Translations under genes and position numbers: made by a program | Assembly: GCF_003315415.1 (NCBI RefSeq) | Contig: NZ_QNSB01000006.1 | Location: forward strand, 1-64,000 | DNA length: 64,000 nt | Source of the DNA: Brevibacterium sanguinis | Lineage (GTDB): Bacteria; Actinomycetota; Actinomycetes; Actinomycetales; Brevibacteriaceae | Reading direction: 5' to 3' | Shown here: positions 24,929-33,004 of the stretch, piece after piece | Layout of the letters: each line of letters begins with the position of its first letter | How positions within the stretch are numbered: position 1 is the stretch's first letter | The notes under the pieces: generated by a model | Told to the model about the DNA's origin: nothing | Database searches by the model: none | What the model saw: only the letters and a program-made list of their open reading frames with translations

Positions 24929-25738
24929 TTAGGATGACTGACGTGTCTTCAGAGCAGGCACCAACCCCGCAACCTCGCCAGCCGTCCCGAACCATGCTCC
25001 GCGTTCCTTGAGCCGTTCGATCGTCGATTCAAGAACTTTAAGCCTCGAGGGCCGGCCGATGATCATCGGATGCATGGTGACCATGACGTGGCCGCCGAGC
25101 TCGGCGATGCCGTCGATCTCGGGCAGCCAGCAATCGAGGACCTCGCGAGGCGAGCGGATCGTCTTCTCATCGTTGGCGAACCAGAAGTGCGGAGCGTCGT
25201 CGAGCAGCCAGGACACCGGCACCTCAGCGACTTCGTGGTTCTCGTGCTTGTAGGGGACGATGTCGTCGAGAAGGTTCGATGAATAGGTGAACCCGTTTGC
25301 CTCGAGGAGGTCGAGGGTGTGCGCACTGAATTCCCAAGACGGGGACCGATACCCTGCAACTGCAGCCCCCAACCTTTCCAAGACCTCCCGCCCCTTCCGC
25401 AGCTCTAACTCCTCCTGCTCCTGGCTGAGATCCGTCGGCGACGTATGCGTATAGCCGTGGTGGCCGATCTCATGCCCGGCGGCGATGATCGACCGGACCA
25501 CCTCGGAGTGCCTTTCAGCATCCTTGCCAGGGACGAAGAACGAAGCAGTCACGTCATGACGGTCAAGGATGTCGAGGATGAGCGGCACCGCGCGCTTGGG
25601 CCCATAAGTGCCCTGGGACAGGACTCCGGGTTTCGAGGCGTTATCCGGGTTCTCGCCGATCCAGACCTCTTCGGCGTCGAAGTCGAAACTGATCGTCGCG
25701 CCGAATTCGTGATTCTCGGGCCACGTGAAGAGGGACAT
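24929..25738 (-). CDS. Polysaccharide deacetylase-family (PuuE-like) amidohydrolase
   Basis: A 269-residue NodB-homology protein without signal peptide, so cytoplasmic. The metal-binding Asp is in ATISFDFDAEEVW, the His pair in GHEIGHHGYTHTSP, and RSPSWEFSAHTL and VMVTMHPMIIGR are the later motifs. The cytoplasmic location and wording resemble PuuE-type allantoinase or other small-molecule deacylases rather than cell-wall deacetylases. AAGGAG lies five bases before the ATG. It is the last gene of the Rieske operon (78-base gap), where it could remove an N-acyl group from a pathway intermediate (inference). Confidence 0.88.
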   Translation of the reverse strand: MSLFTWPENHEFGATISFDFDAEEVWIGENPDNASKPGVLSQGTYGPKRAVPLILDILDRHDVTASFFVPGKDAERHSEVVRSIIAAGHEIGHHGYTHTSPTDLSQEQEELELRKGREVLERLGAAVAGYRSPSWEFSAHTLDLLEANGFTYSSNLLDDIVPYKHENHEVAEVPVSWLLDDAPHFWFANDEKTIRSPREVLDCWLPEIDGIAELGGHVMVTMHPMIIGRPSRLKVLESTIERLKERGAWFGTAGEVAGLVPALKTRQSS

Positions 25739-25816
25739 GATGGCTCCTTCGCAGAAGACCGCGCTTGTGGACTGCGCAGGTGTGTGAATGGTGGAGGATT
25801 CGGTTTGGAAGCCTGA

Positions 25817-26902
25817 TCAGAGATCGAGGACGATCTTGGGGCAGTTGGCCCTCGAGACGCAGATCATCATGCAGTCGCCCTTGGCCTTCTCCGCCTCGGT
25901 GAGCAGATTGTCCCGATGGTCGATCTCACCGGAGACGACTCGGGTCTCGCAGGTGCCGCAGATGCCCATCTCGCACGAGGACGGATGGTCGACGCCGGCC
26001 CGGCGGACAGCATCGAGCACTGTCTCCTCAGCGCCGACGCTCACACTGCCACCCGTGCGGGCGAGTTCGACCTCGAACGTCCCGTCACTGTCGCCTACTG
26101 TTGCGTCACCGTCTCCCGTGCTGGAACCGACCGTGGCCAGAGGGTCGACGGAGAAGCGTTCGAGGTGCAGCGCTTCGGCGCGACCAACGTCCGCCATGAG
26201 TCCGGTGAGCGAGTCCATGAGCGGCCCGGGCCCGCAGCAGTACAGCTCGGCGTCGGGATGGCGTTCGACGATATCGGCGAGGTCCATGAACCCGGATTCG
26301 TTCTGCGGGTACAGGGAGATCTTGCCTCCACGAGCCTCCAACTCCGGCAGGAACGCGAAATGCTCGCGCGATTTCGCGCCGAAGTAGAGTTTCCACGGTT
26401 TCCCGGCTGCGGCCACCGACTGGATCATCGAGACGATCGGGGTGATGCCGATGCCGCCGGCGATGAACACATACTCTGCGGCTTCCTCGAGCGCGAAGTT
26501 CGAGCGCGGCGTTCCGAGCTCGATCAGCCGTCCCGGGCGCAGCTCCCGATGGACCTCGAGCGAGCCGCCTCTCCCCTGGGGAAGTTCGAGCACCGCTATT
26601 CGGTAGGAGGATCGATCATCGATGTCACCGCAGAGGGAGTACTGCCGGATTGTCCCCGAGGGAAGGTGCACGTCGAGATGATCACCGGCTTTCCATTCCG
26701 GCAGCTCGGCTCCTCCGGGGTCGACGAAGACGAACGAGTTGACTCCCTCTGCCTCTCGCCGCACCTGCTCGACTCGCAGGGTGAGGGTAAGGCGGTCGGC
26801 AGCCTGAGCACGTGAGGGGGCTGAAACGGTCGTGGGAGCGGAAACGGGCTCTGGCGCGGTCAGATCCTCGACGGGAATGAGGAGGTCGAAATCAACCGAC
26901 AT
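25817..26902 (-). CDS. PDR/VanB-family oxygenase reductase (FMN, 2Fe-2S)
   Basis: A 361-residue phthalate-dioxygenase-reductase type protein. It has an Ala/Pro-rich leader of about 35 residues, the FMN-binding RQYSLCGD, the NAD-binding GGIGITPIVSMI and CCGPGPLMDSL, and a C-terminal plant-type ferredoxin with CEMGICGTC and a fourth Cys in MMICVS. It passes electrons from NADH to the partner Rieske oxygenase. The start overlaps the end of the oxygenase gene by 11 bases, so the pair is coupled. A Gly/Asp/Thr-rich linker joins the flavin and ferredoxin halves. Confidence 0.93.
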   Translation of the reverse strand: MSVDFDLLIPVEDLTAPEPVSAPTTVSAPSRAQAADRLTLTLRVEQVRREAEGVNSFVFVDPGGAELPEWKAGDHLDVHLPSGTIRQYSLCGDIDDRSSYRIAVLELPQGRGGSLEVHRELRPGRLIELGTPRSNFALEEAAEYVFIAGGIGITPIVSMIQSVAAAGKPWKLYFGAKSREHFAFLPELEARGGKISLYPQNESGFMDLADIVERHPDAELYCCGPGPLMDSLTGLMADVGRAEALHLERFSVDPLATVGSSTGDGDATVGDSDGTFEVELARTGGSVSVGAEETVLDAVRRAGVDHPSSCEMGICGTCETRVVSGEIDHRDNLLTEAEKAKGDCMMICVSRANCPKIVLDL

Positions 26903-27950
26903 GAGCCAGCTTCCTCTCCGCTCCGGAACCAGCCGCCTCAGCTCCCGCGCTCTCGTCGGCGAACGCCTCGGCGGGCACTCGGGTCATCAGCTCCATGAAG
27001 GACCGGCGGTAGTTGAGGGTGAAGACGTCGGCAGGGACGGAGAACTCCTGGTATTCGTGGTCCCAGGGGATCTCGCGAGGCTCGATGTTCTCCACGATCG
27101 GCAGATCCTCGTGGTAGACCATGGTCTCCAGGCGCAGGTTCTCCTCCAAGGAGGTGCCGGTGAAGCCGACCTCGTTGGCCACACCCCAGAAGATCTTCAC
27201 CCGATCGTAGGCGACAGGGCTGGGGAAGCCGGCGACGATGCGCTTGCCGTATCGCTCGTAGTCATAGGTGATCGAGGCCAGGCCCGGCGCAACGCAGTGG
27301 TAGTACATCATGCAGTCGCCGTCGCCGGCCCATTCGCCGGAACCTGCGTCGAGGGGGCGTTCCATCCACACGTCGATGCCGTCTCGTCGGACATCGAGGG
27401 GTTCGACGACCTCGGGGGTGGGACCCATCGACACTTTGTGGACGAAGGGGAAATGGGCGACGTCGCGGAAGTTCTCGATCGTGATTCCAACCCCCGCGTG
27501 CGAGTCCATCGGCTCTCCGGCGAGCCATTCGAACTCGGTCTGACGCCATTCGGGCAGGTCGTACATCTCGGTGATCGGGTCCTCGAGGACCGTCCACACA
27601 TGCCCGTAGCGCAGGACCGCCGGATACGTCTTGATCTTCGCCTTCGGCGGGATCTTCGTCTGGTCGGGAATCGAGGGGATGCGCACGCAGGCACCCCCGT
27701 TGGTCGCGAATTCCCAGCCGTGGTAGGAGCACGCGATCGAGTTCTCGTGCACCTCGCCGATCGACAGATCGCCGCCGCGGTGCGGGCAGCGTCGGGCCAT
27801 GACGGCGACATCGCCGGCACGGTCGCGGTAGATGACGAGGTTCTCACCGAGCAGCACTGCCGTCTGCGGTTTGTCGAGATCGGCGATGCGGGCGACCGGG
27901 AACCAGGAGCGGCGCATGGCGGCTTCGGCGCGTTCTCTGTTGGTGGGCAT
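26892..27950 (-). CDS. Rieske non-heme iron oxygenase, catalytic subunit (VanA-like)
   Basis: A 352-residue ring-hydroxylating or O/N-demethylating oxygenase. The Rieske ligands are CPHRGG and CSYHGW, and the mononuclear-iron ligands are in NFRDVAHFPFVH. PYAV-type features (VWTVLEDP) suit the one-component VanA/PobA/toluate-like class that works with a VanB reductase. The ATG at 27950 has TGGAGGA four bases upstream. The next gene encodes its reductase. The substrate is unknown; the surrounding acyltransferase, deacetylase and permease suggest an aromatic amine or amide. Confidence 0.93.
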   Translation of the reverse strand: MPTNRERAEAAMRRSWFPVARIADLDKPQTAVLLGENLVIYRDRAGDVAVMARRCPHRGGDLSIGEVHENSIACSYHGWEFATNGGACVRIPSIPDQTKIPPKAKIKTYPAVLRYGHVWTVLEDPITEMYDLPEWRQTEFEWLAGEPMDSHAGVGITIENFRDVAHFPFVHKVSMGPTPEVVEPLDVRRDGIDVWMERPLDAGSGEWAGDGDCMMYYHCVAPGLASITYDYERYGKRIVAGFPSPVAYDRVKIFWGVANEVGFTGTSLEENLRLETMVYHEDLPIVENIEPREIPWDHEYQEFSVPADVFTLNYRRSFMELMTRVPAEAFADESAGAEAAGSGAERKLAHVG

Positions 27951-27983
27951 TGTTCCTCCAGGATGATTCTGTGGTTCGGGATG

Positions 27984-28022
27984 GGACACCGGTGCGGGCG
28001 GACGCTGGTGACGCACCTGTCC
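27984..28022. other. Hairpin in the SDR-oxygenase gap
   Basis: GGACA, two unpaired bases, GGTGCG, a 15-base loop, then CGCACC directly followed by TGTCC: eleven base pairs with a two-base bulge inside an otherwise continuous operon. It could adjust the ratio of upstream and downstream products. Confidence 0.4.
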
Positions 28023-28034
28023 GGGGTGATGGGT

Positions 28035-28847
28035 TCAGATGCCGACGACGAGGGCTCCGCCGTTGACCGGGATCGTCTGCCCGGCGATGAAGCCGGCAGC
28101 GTCGGTGGCGAGGAATCCCACCACCTCGGCGATCTCCTCTGTCGAGGCCAGCCGACCGAGCGGGATCGCTGCGACCTCCTCCTCGTAGGCCTCGGCGGGG
28201 ACCATTCGGGTGGCGACCGCGCCGGGGGCGACCGCGTTGACGAGGATGTTCTCGTTGAGCAGCTCCTTCGACAACGCCTTCATCAGACCCAGTTGGGCGG
28301 CCTTGGAGACCATGTACCCGTACGAATGGCCGTCGGGGACCTGCCCCCATTGGCTGGAGATGAAGACGATGCGCGCTGCTTCCGACGCGCGCAGCAGCGG
28401 GAGCAGACCTTTGACCAGCGCATAGGGACCGAGCACGTTGACGTCGAAGTATGGGCGCAGGTCCTCCGGCTCGGTCTCATCGATACCGCGCCAGTCGTGC
28501 ATCAGACCGGCGTTGGAGACGAGGATGTCGAGGCGCCCGTCGAACTGTGCGCCGATGATCCCGGTGATCTCCTCCGCCGCCGAGGCGGTGGTGACATCGA
28601 CTCGGACCCCCCGGGTTCGCACGCCGTAGTCACGGCCCAGGGCGAGCGCCTCGGCGCGAGCTTCGGCTTCGTCGAGGTCGGCAAGGAGGACGTCAGCACC
28701 GCGGCGGGCGAGCGCCTTCGCGTGAGCCAGACCCATCCCGCGAGCCGCCCCGGTGACGAGAGCGACCCGGCCGGTGAGGTCCTCTGGGTCGGCAACGGTC
28801 GCTTCCTCTGGCGCTGCAGCGCGGCCGACTGCTGTCGCAGACCTCAT
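28035..28847 (-). CDS. Short-chain dehydrogenase/reductase (SDR)
   Basis: A 270-residue classical SDR. After about 25 leader residues come the cofactor motif VTGAARGMG, the NAG motif (VSNAGL), the catalytic Ser in VFISSQWG and YxxxK in YGYMVSKAA, then NAVAPGAVATRM. It oxidises or reduces an alcohol/carbonyl with NAD(P). The ATG at 28847 overlaps the VOC stop (ATGA), so the leader is probably translated. In the operon it could act on a diol or hydroxylated product of the Rieske oxygenase. Confidence 0.92.
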   Translation of the reverse strand: MRSATAVGRAAAPEEATVADPEDLTGRVALVTGAARGMGLAHAKALARRGADVLLADLDEAEARAEALALGRDYGVRTRGVRVDVTTASAAEEITGIIGAQFDGRLDILVSNAGLMHDWRGIDETEPEDLRPYFDVNVLGPYALVKGLLPLLRASEAARIVFISSQWGQVPDGHSYGYMVSKAAQLGLMKALSKELLNENILVNAVAPGAVATRMVPAEAYEEEVAAIPLGRLASTEEIAEVVGFLATDAAGFIAGQTIPVNGGALVVGI

Positions 28848-29254
28848 GCCCGCACCGGTCGGGTCACGTACATCATGTTGCCGTCCGGGTCGTAGAAGGG
28901 ACGGTAGCGGTATGAGGCACCGGAGGGGTGCTCCCACTCGATGACCTCGTCGACCCATTCGACCTTCTCGTCGAGGTCGGCGATGGCCTGTTCCAGGTCG
29001 TCGACCTCGAAGGCGATGGAGTCGTAGCCGGGCGAATTGTCGGGATTGACGGCGGTGCGGCGCGGTTCGTGTTGGCCGACCTCGGATTTGAAGATGTAGA
29101 GCGTGACGTTGCCGAAGTCGATCGCGGCCCATTCCTCCTCCGGCACATAGGGGAAGTGGAAGTCGAAGCCGAGCGTCTCATGATAGAACTTCGCGAGCCG
29201 GTCGACGTCGTGGGTGAGGATGTCCATGTTGTCGACTCGTTTGAGGGTGACCAT
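28844..29254 (-). CDS. VOC-superfamily protein without the usual metal ligands
   Basis: A 136-residue glyoxalase/bleomycin-resistance-fold protein: MDILTHDVDRLAKFYHETLGFDFHF at the start and SIAFEVDDLEQAIADL and FYDPDGNMMYVTRP in the second half. In metal-dependent members the first strand begins with His and the DPDGN loop is followed by a Glu. Here these positions are Met/Asp and Tyr, so metal catalysis is doubtful. It may be a binding protein or use other residues. AAAGGAG lies six bases before the ATG. Confidence 0.85.
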   Translation of the reverse strand: MVTLKRVDNMDILTHDVDRLAKFYHETLGFDFHFPYVPEEEWAAIDFGNVTLYIFKSEVGQHEPRRTAVNPDNSPGYDSIAFEVDDLEQAIADLDEKVEWVDEVIEWEHPSGASYRYRPFYDPDGNMMYVTRPVRA

Positions 29255-29315
29255 TGCTGTCTCCTTTTTCGGGTTGGTTTCTCTGTCCGATGAGGTGCGG
29301 ATTGACGGGGGTGTT

Positions 29316-29332
29316 CGGCGCAGTTTGCGCCG
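29316..29332. other. Seven-bp hairpin in the acyltransferase-VOC gap
   Basis: CGGCGCA, a three-base loop GTT, then TGCGCCG: a perfect stem in the 93-base gap between the C45 and VOC genes. There is no T-run. It is a candidate for transcript processing or attenuation inside the operon. Confidence 0.4.
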
Positions 29333-29347
29333 CAGTGGACCTGCGGG

Positions 29348-30532
29348 TCAGCCGGCCAGCAGCGGGTGGGTACAGGGCCCGCCGGCGTGGGCGGTGAGCG
29401 TCCCGGCGGCGATATCGAGGCTGATGGTGGCGAGGCTGGCGAATTGAGGGGTGTCCGGTCGACCGGCGTCCGGATGACAGCAGGAGCCGCCTCCACCGAG
29501 TACGTGGGAGTCCATCGCCGCGATAGCGTCTCGCACGGTCAGCGCGCCTTTGGCCTCCAGCCGGCGGTGGGCCCGGCGATGGATCCCCGCATAACGGACG
29601 ACTGTGTCGGGACCGGCGAGCAGCTCCTCGTCGGCCTCCCCCGCCTCGGCGCCGAGGAAGTGATTCGTATGCACGAGTACGCCTTGGGCATCCGGCAGGT
29701 GGTAGCCGATCCGCTCCGGGTTGACTTCGATGGAGACCGCCTCTGTGTCGAGGTGAGGTGGGCGAACCCTGCCTTCAGTGGACATCGCCTGACCGAGTGC
29801 ATCGGTTCGCTCTCGTTCGGCCGTGGCCACGACGGTGAGTGATGTCGAAGCACTCACCCGAGCACCGGCGGCCAGGAGCAGCGCTTGGTTGAGATCTGTG
29901 CACGTGTCGAGAATCGTGCGTGCCAGCACGTGCACGGGCACACCCACCTCATGGCCGTCCTCAGCGTGGTGGAGGATGTTGAACAGGACCCCGATCCCAT
30001 CGGTGTTGACTCCGATCTTGCCGAGGATTCCGAATTCGGTCACCGTCGTGACCAGTCCGCTGGCAGTGGGAATCTCCCATACCAGCCAGGAGTCGGCCAG
30101 ATTGTCGTACCAATCCCATACCTGCACGGCGATCGGGTCCGACCTGTCGTCGACGTGGACGAGTGTCGAGCACTCCCCCGCTCGCGGTGCCATCGTGGAG
30201 TCCGCGCCCTCATCAGCTCGCGCGGCCCGTCTGCGGTTGCACGCGGCAAGGATCTCCGTGCGGGCGTTTATCGCGGCAAGGTGGGTCACCGGCTGCTGGC
30301 TGCCGCGAGCGATCCCCTCGATCTCCGCGAGCGCGGCAGGACTGAAGCTCCCGATCGCGGTGACGGCCCGCGCTCCCCAATCCGCCAGGTCGGCCTCGGC
30401 GCCGAGGGAGAGCGAGAACAGCTCGTGGTAGCCGTCGACGGTCTCGGCGATGCGATCGGCGAACACCCGACCGAATTCCTCACCTCGTTCTTGCGGTCCC
30501 AGCAGGGACGATCGGAACGTCGTCACGGACAT
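29348..30532 (-). CDS. C45-family autoproteolytic acyltransferase/hydrolase
   Basis: A 394-residue protein of the acyl-CoA:6-aminopenicillanate acyltransferase group (C45 Ntn-hydrolases). The likely nucleophile, exposed by self-cleavage, is the Cys of AGECSTLV (about residue 115); VQVWDWYDN, FGILGKIGVNTDGIGV and HTNHFL are further family motifs. Relatives cleave or form amide bonds to amines such as carcinine, beta-alanyl-dopamine or penicillin precursors. It overlaps the permease gene by one base (start and stop share TGA region). Its presence fits a pathway for an N-acylated amine (inference). Confidence 0.87.
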   Translation of the reverse strand: MSVTTFRSSLLGPQERGEEFGRVFADRIAETVDGYHELFSLSLGAEADLADWGARAVTAIGSFSPAALAEIEGIARGSQQPVTHLAAINARTEILAACNRRRAARADEGADSTMAPRAGECSTLVHVDDRSDPIAVQVWDWYDNLADSWLVWEIPTASGLVTTVTEFGILGKIGVNTDGIGVLFNILHHAEDGHEVGVPVHVLARTILDTCTDLNQALLLAAGARVSASTSLTVVATAERERTDALGQAMSTEGRVRPPHLDTEAVSIEVNPERIGYHLPDAQGVLVHTNHFLGAEAGEADEELLAGPDTVVRYAGIHRRAHRRLEAKGALTVRDAIAAMDSHVLGGGGSCCHPDAGRPDTPQFASLATISLDIAAGTLTAHAGGPCTHPLLAG

Positions 30533-32091
30533 CAGCGCACCTCGGGAGCGACGGGGCCTGCGTTCGGACCGGCCGCCTCGGCGGCCGTGCCGACAGCACG
30601 CAGGCGGAAGGGCTGCTTGTCCTGGACCACGGTTCGGTACCAGTAGAGGATCACCGAGGTGGACAGCACGACGATCCCGATGATGACTTCCCGCGGGCCG
30701 CCGTAGCCGGTGATCCCGGCGCTGGCGACACCGACGATCAGAATCGTGATGTCGATGATGAGCAGAGCCCAGGCGATCGGAACCCACTGGGGTCCGAGAT
30801 GTATCGGACGGTCGGCGTTCGGAGCGTCTCTGCGCATGAGGAGGAAGCCGGAGAGCGCGAAGATGTGGCACACCAGGTAGCCCATGATGCCGGCGACGAC
30901 CACGGCGAGGGCTTCGCCGACGAAGACGATGAGGACGACATTGACGACGACGTCGAGGGTCATCGCCACACCGGGTACCTTGAACCGGTTGAGCTTGCCC
31001 AGCTGGGAGATGGTCAGCCCGTCGACGGCGGAACCGTGAAGGACTCGACCCCCGTCTGCGGTGGTCATGACCATGAGCAGCATGAGGCCGGCGATGAGGC
31101 AGACCGTCATGAGGCCCGAACTGCCGGGGATGAGCGTCTCGAAGGCTCCGAGGTAGAAGCTCACCGGATTCTCCGTCGCTTCGGCCTCAAGTCCCAGGCC
31201 TCCGATGCCCAGGGGAACGAGAGCATAGACGCCGATGACGAAGAATCCCGCGACTCTCAGTGCTCGACGGGTGTCTGAGACGGTCTGCTTGAACTCGGGC
31301 ACGAACGAGGCGACCGCCTCGATTCCGTAGACGGACCAGGCGAGGACGAACATCCAGGCGATCGCAGTCTGCCAGCCGGGAGCACCGGAAGCGGTGAGGG
31401 TGCTGCCGAGGTTTGACCACGACCATTCCCCGGAGAGGAACGGGGCAAGAGCGAAGCCGATGATGGGAATGAGGATGAAGACACCGGTGACGTAGATGAT
31501 CCACATCGCCAGCCGCATGCCGAGGATGTTGAGCACCCAGCCGGCGAGAAGGACGACGATGGCGACGAGGTGCGGGAAGCCGAAGTCCGCCGTGCCCGTC
31601 GAAAACGACCAGGTCTGGCTCGGCAGCCATTCCGCCTGGACGAGATAGCCGATCTGGAGCCCGTAGATCGCCAGCGACGAAGACCAGGAGAACCAGCAGC
31701 CGAACGCCGCAAGCGGCCCGACAGGGGTGAAACGGCGACGCCAGGACTGGTTGGCATACATCGCGATTCCGCCGATGCGGTCGCGGAAGATTCCTGCCAG
31801 TTCGGAGTAGACGAAGTTCTGCAGACATGCGAGCACCGCGACGATGGCGACGAGGACGAGCGCCGGAAGGGCACCGATCGCACCGAGTGCGTATCCGAGG
31901 TTGATGAACAACGCGGCGGGGATGGACAGGCTGATGGCGAACCCGTCCCACCAGCGCAATGTCTTGGCGTAGTCGTGGGCTGGAGCAGTTGCAGCGGTCG
32001 ATGCGGGGGCAACCGCGGCGGCGACCGTTCCGGCGTCCACGGCGCGGACGCCGGCGGCTTCGATGTTGTCGGGTTGGAAAGAATCACTCAT
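30532..32091 (-). CDS. APC-family amino-acid/amine permease
   Basis: A 519-residue membrane protein with about twelve hydrophobic segments after a 50-residue Ala-rich cytoplasmic start. APC features include LRWWDGFAISLSIPAALFINLGYALG, ELAGIFRDRIGGIAMYANQSWRRR and WSVYGIEAVASFVPEFKQTVSDTRRAL. It is the first gene of the Rieske operon and probably imports its substrate. The ATG at 32091 is preceded by AAAGGAA. It is divergent from an Lrp regulator across a 214-base gap rich in GCATTGCG repeats. Confidence 0.9.
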   Translation of the reverse strand: MSDSFQPDNIEAAGVRAVDAGTVAAAVAPASTAATAPAHDYAKTLRWWDGFAISLSIPAALFINLGYALGAIGALPALVLVAIVAVLACLQNFVYSELAGIFRDRIGGIAMYANQSWRRRFTPVGPLAAFGCWFSWSSSLAIYGLQIGYLVQAEWLPSQTWSFSTGTADFGFPHLVAIVVLLAGWVLNILGMRLAMWIIYVTGVFILIPIIGFALAPFLSGEWSWSNLGSTLTASGAPGWQTAIAWMFVLAWSVYGIEAVASFVPEFKQTVSDTRRALRVAGFFVIGVYALVPLGIGGLGLEAEATENPVSFYLGAFETLIPGSSGLMTVCLIAGLMLLMVMTTADGGRVLHGSAVDGLTISQLGKLNRFKVPGVAMTLDVVVNVVLIVFVGEALAVVVAGIMGYLVCHIFALSGFLLMRRDAPNADRPIHLGPQWVPIAWALLIIDITILIVGVASAGITGYGGPREVIIGIVVLSTSVILYWYRTVVQDKQPFRLRAVGTAAEAAGPNAGPVAPEVR

Positions 32092-32121
32092 GAGCGTTCC
32101 TTTGCTGGCTGAGACGTAGGG

Positions 32122-32265
32122 CATCATTGCGCAATACGTTGTGAAATGAGATTAACGTCACGCATTGCGAGCTGTCAACACTTCTCAGCTCCGACTTTCA
32201 CAACTCCCTGCCTCAGAATCAGCGCGATGTGGTAATTGTTGCCGGGTTTTGGTCGCGCATTGCGC
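32122..32265. promoter_or_regulatory. Repeated GCATTGCG-type sites, putative Lrp operators
   Basis: The divergent gap contains a perfect palindrome ATTGCGCAAT at 32126-32135 and two further GCATTGCG copies, at 32162-32169 and 32257-32264. Three copies of one motif between a permease and an Lrp gene fit multi-site Lrp/AsnC binding. No other gene or RNA is seen in this gap. Confidence 0.5.
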
Positions 32266-32293
32266 AGACGGTCCGCGCGCTTCGCTGGGTCGG

Positions 32294-32299
32294 TAGGAT
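32294..32299 (+). promoter_or_regulatory. -10 element for a leaderless transcript (Lrp gene)
   Basis: TAGGAT, then six bases, then the ATG at 32306; no Shine-Dalgarno. Confidence 0.45.
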
Positions 32300-32305
32300 C
32301 GAGTC

Positions 32306-32758
32306 ATGGCAGCAGAGACGATGGATGACCTCGACAGGGCGATCATCACCGAACTCGAAGAGGACGGCCGCCGCGCCTTCCGAGAGATCGCCCGCAATGT
32401 CGACACCTCTGAGGCGACTGTCCGAGCCCGAGTGAAACGCCTGCAGAGCATCGGCGCGCTGCAGATCGTCGCCTTCGCCGACCCCGCAGGCCTGGAGAAG
32501 AGGCAGATGAGCCTCATCTTCGTCGACATCGCCATGGGTTCCCACAACGAGGTTGTGGCCCGCCTTGTCGATCTGCCCGAGGTCTCCTACGTCTCCACAG
32601 TCACCGGTCGCGCCGATCTCTGCGTGGAGGTCGCCACTCGTGACAACGACCATCTCCGCGAATTCCTGGTCACGACGTTGGGCTCTATCGACGGCATCGT
32701 CCGCACCGAATGCACGAGCATCCTCAAAGTCCACAAACTGCGCTACGGATCTCACTGA
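32306..32758 (+). CDS. Lrp/AsnC-family regulator
   Basis: A 150-residue single Lrp protein. The helix-turn-helix spans about residues 8-55 (LDRAIITELEEDGRRAFREIA, then TSEATVRARVKRLQS), and the ligand domain includes LPEVSYVSTVTGRADLCVEVATRD. It is divergent from the Rieske operon permease and most likely controls that operon and itself through the GCATTGCG sites. The start is apparently leaderless. Confidence 0.92.
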   Translation: MAAETMDDLDRAIITELEEDGRRAFREIARNVDTSEATVRARVKRLQSIGALQIVAFADPAGLEKRQMSLIFVDIAMGSHNEVVARLVDLPEVSYVSTVTGRADLCVEVATRDNDHLREFLVTTLGSIDGIVRTECTSILKVHKLRYGSH

Positions 32759-32774
32759 GAGAACGCTCGCTGGG

Positions 32775-32805
32775 CTTGCCCGAGCACTCGGCAAGTCTCG
32801 CGAGA
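32775..32805. terminator. Hairpins after the Lrp gene, candidate terminator
   Basis: CTTGC/GCAAG and CGA/TCG form a stem with one bulged C at 32775-32795, starting 17 bases after the Lrp stop; the perfect palindrome TCTCGCGAGA follows at 32796-32805. There is no T-run, but GC-rich hairpins without one are common at actinobacterial gene ends. Confidence 0.4.
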
Positions 32806-32917
32806 GCAGTGCGCTGTACGCGAAAACCGCGAGGCAGTCATCGTCTTCGATGCGCCTCGACGGTTGCCCCACTTAGATTCGCTGGGCCCGGCTGCAGGTG
32901 ACGCCAGCGAGACAGCA

Positions 32918-32984
32918 TGGGGCAGCGGCGGGAGCGACGTGGTCCGGACCCGGGGCACGTTTGGCAAAGTGGGGCAGCGGCGGG
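32918..32984. repeat. Perfect 15-bp direct repeat in an intergenic region
   Basis: TGGGGCAGCGGCGGG occurs at 32918-32932 and again at 32970-32984. Part of the motif also appears inverted at about 32862 (TTGCCCCACTT). They lie in the 246-base convergent gap between the Lrp and universal stress protein genes, which otherwise holds no gene. Confidence 0.6.
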
Positions 32985-33004
32985 CCGACTCCCCAACCCC
33001 CCTT

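Noticed and set aside
26832..28895. A 687-codon plus-strand frame over the Rieske and reductase genes
   Set aside because: No recognisable motif; the minus strand carries intact Rieske, flavin and ferredoxin motifs in overlapping coupled genes.
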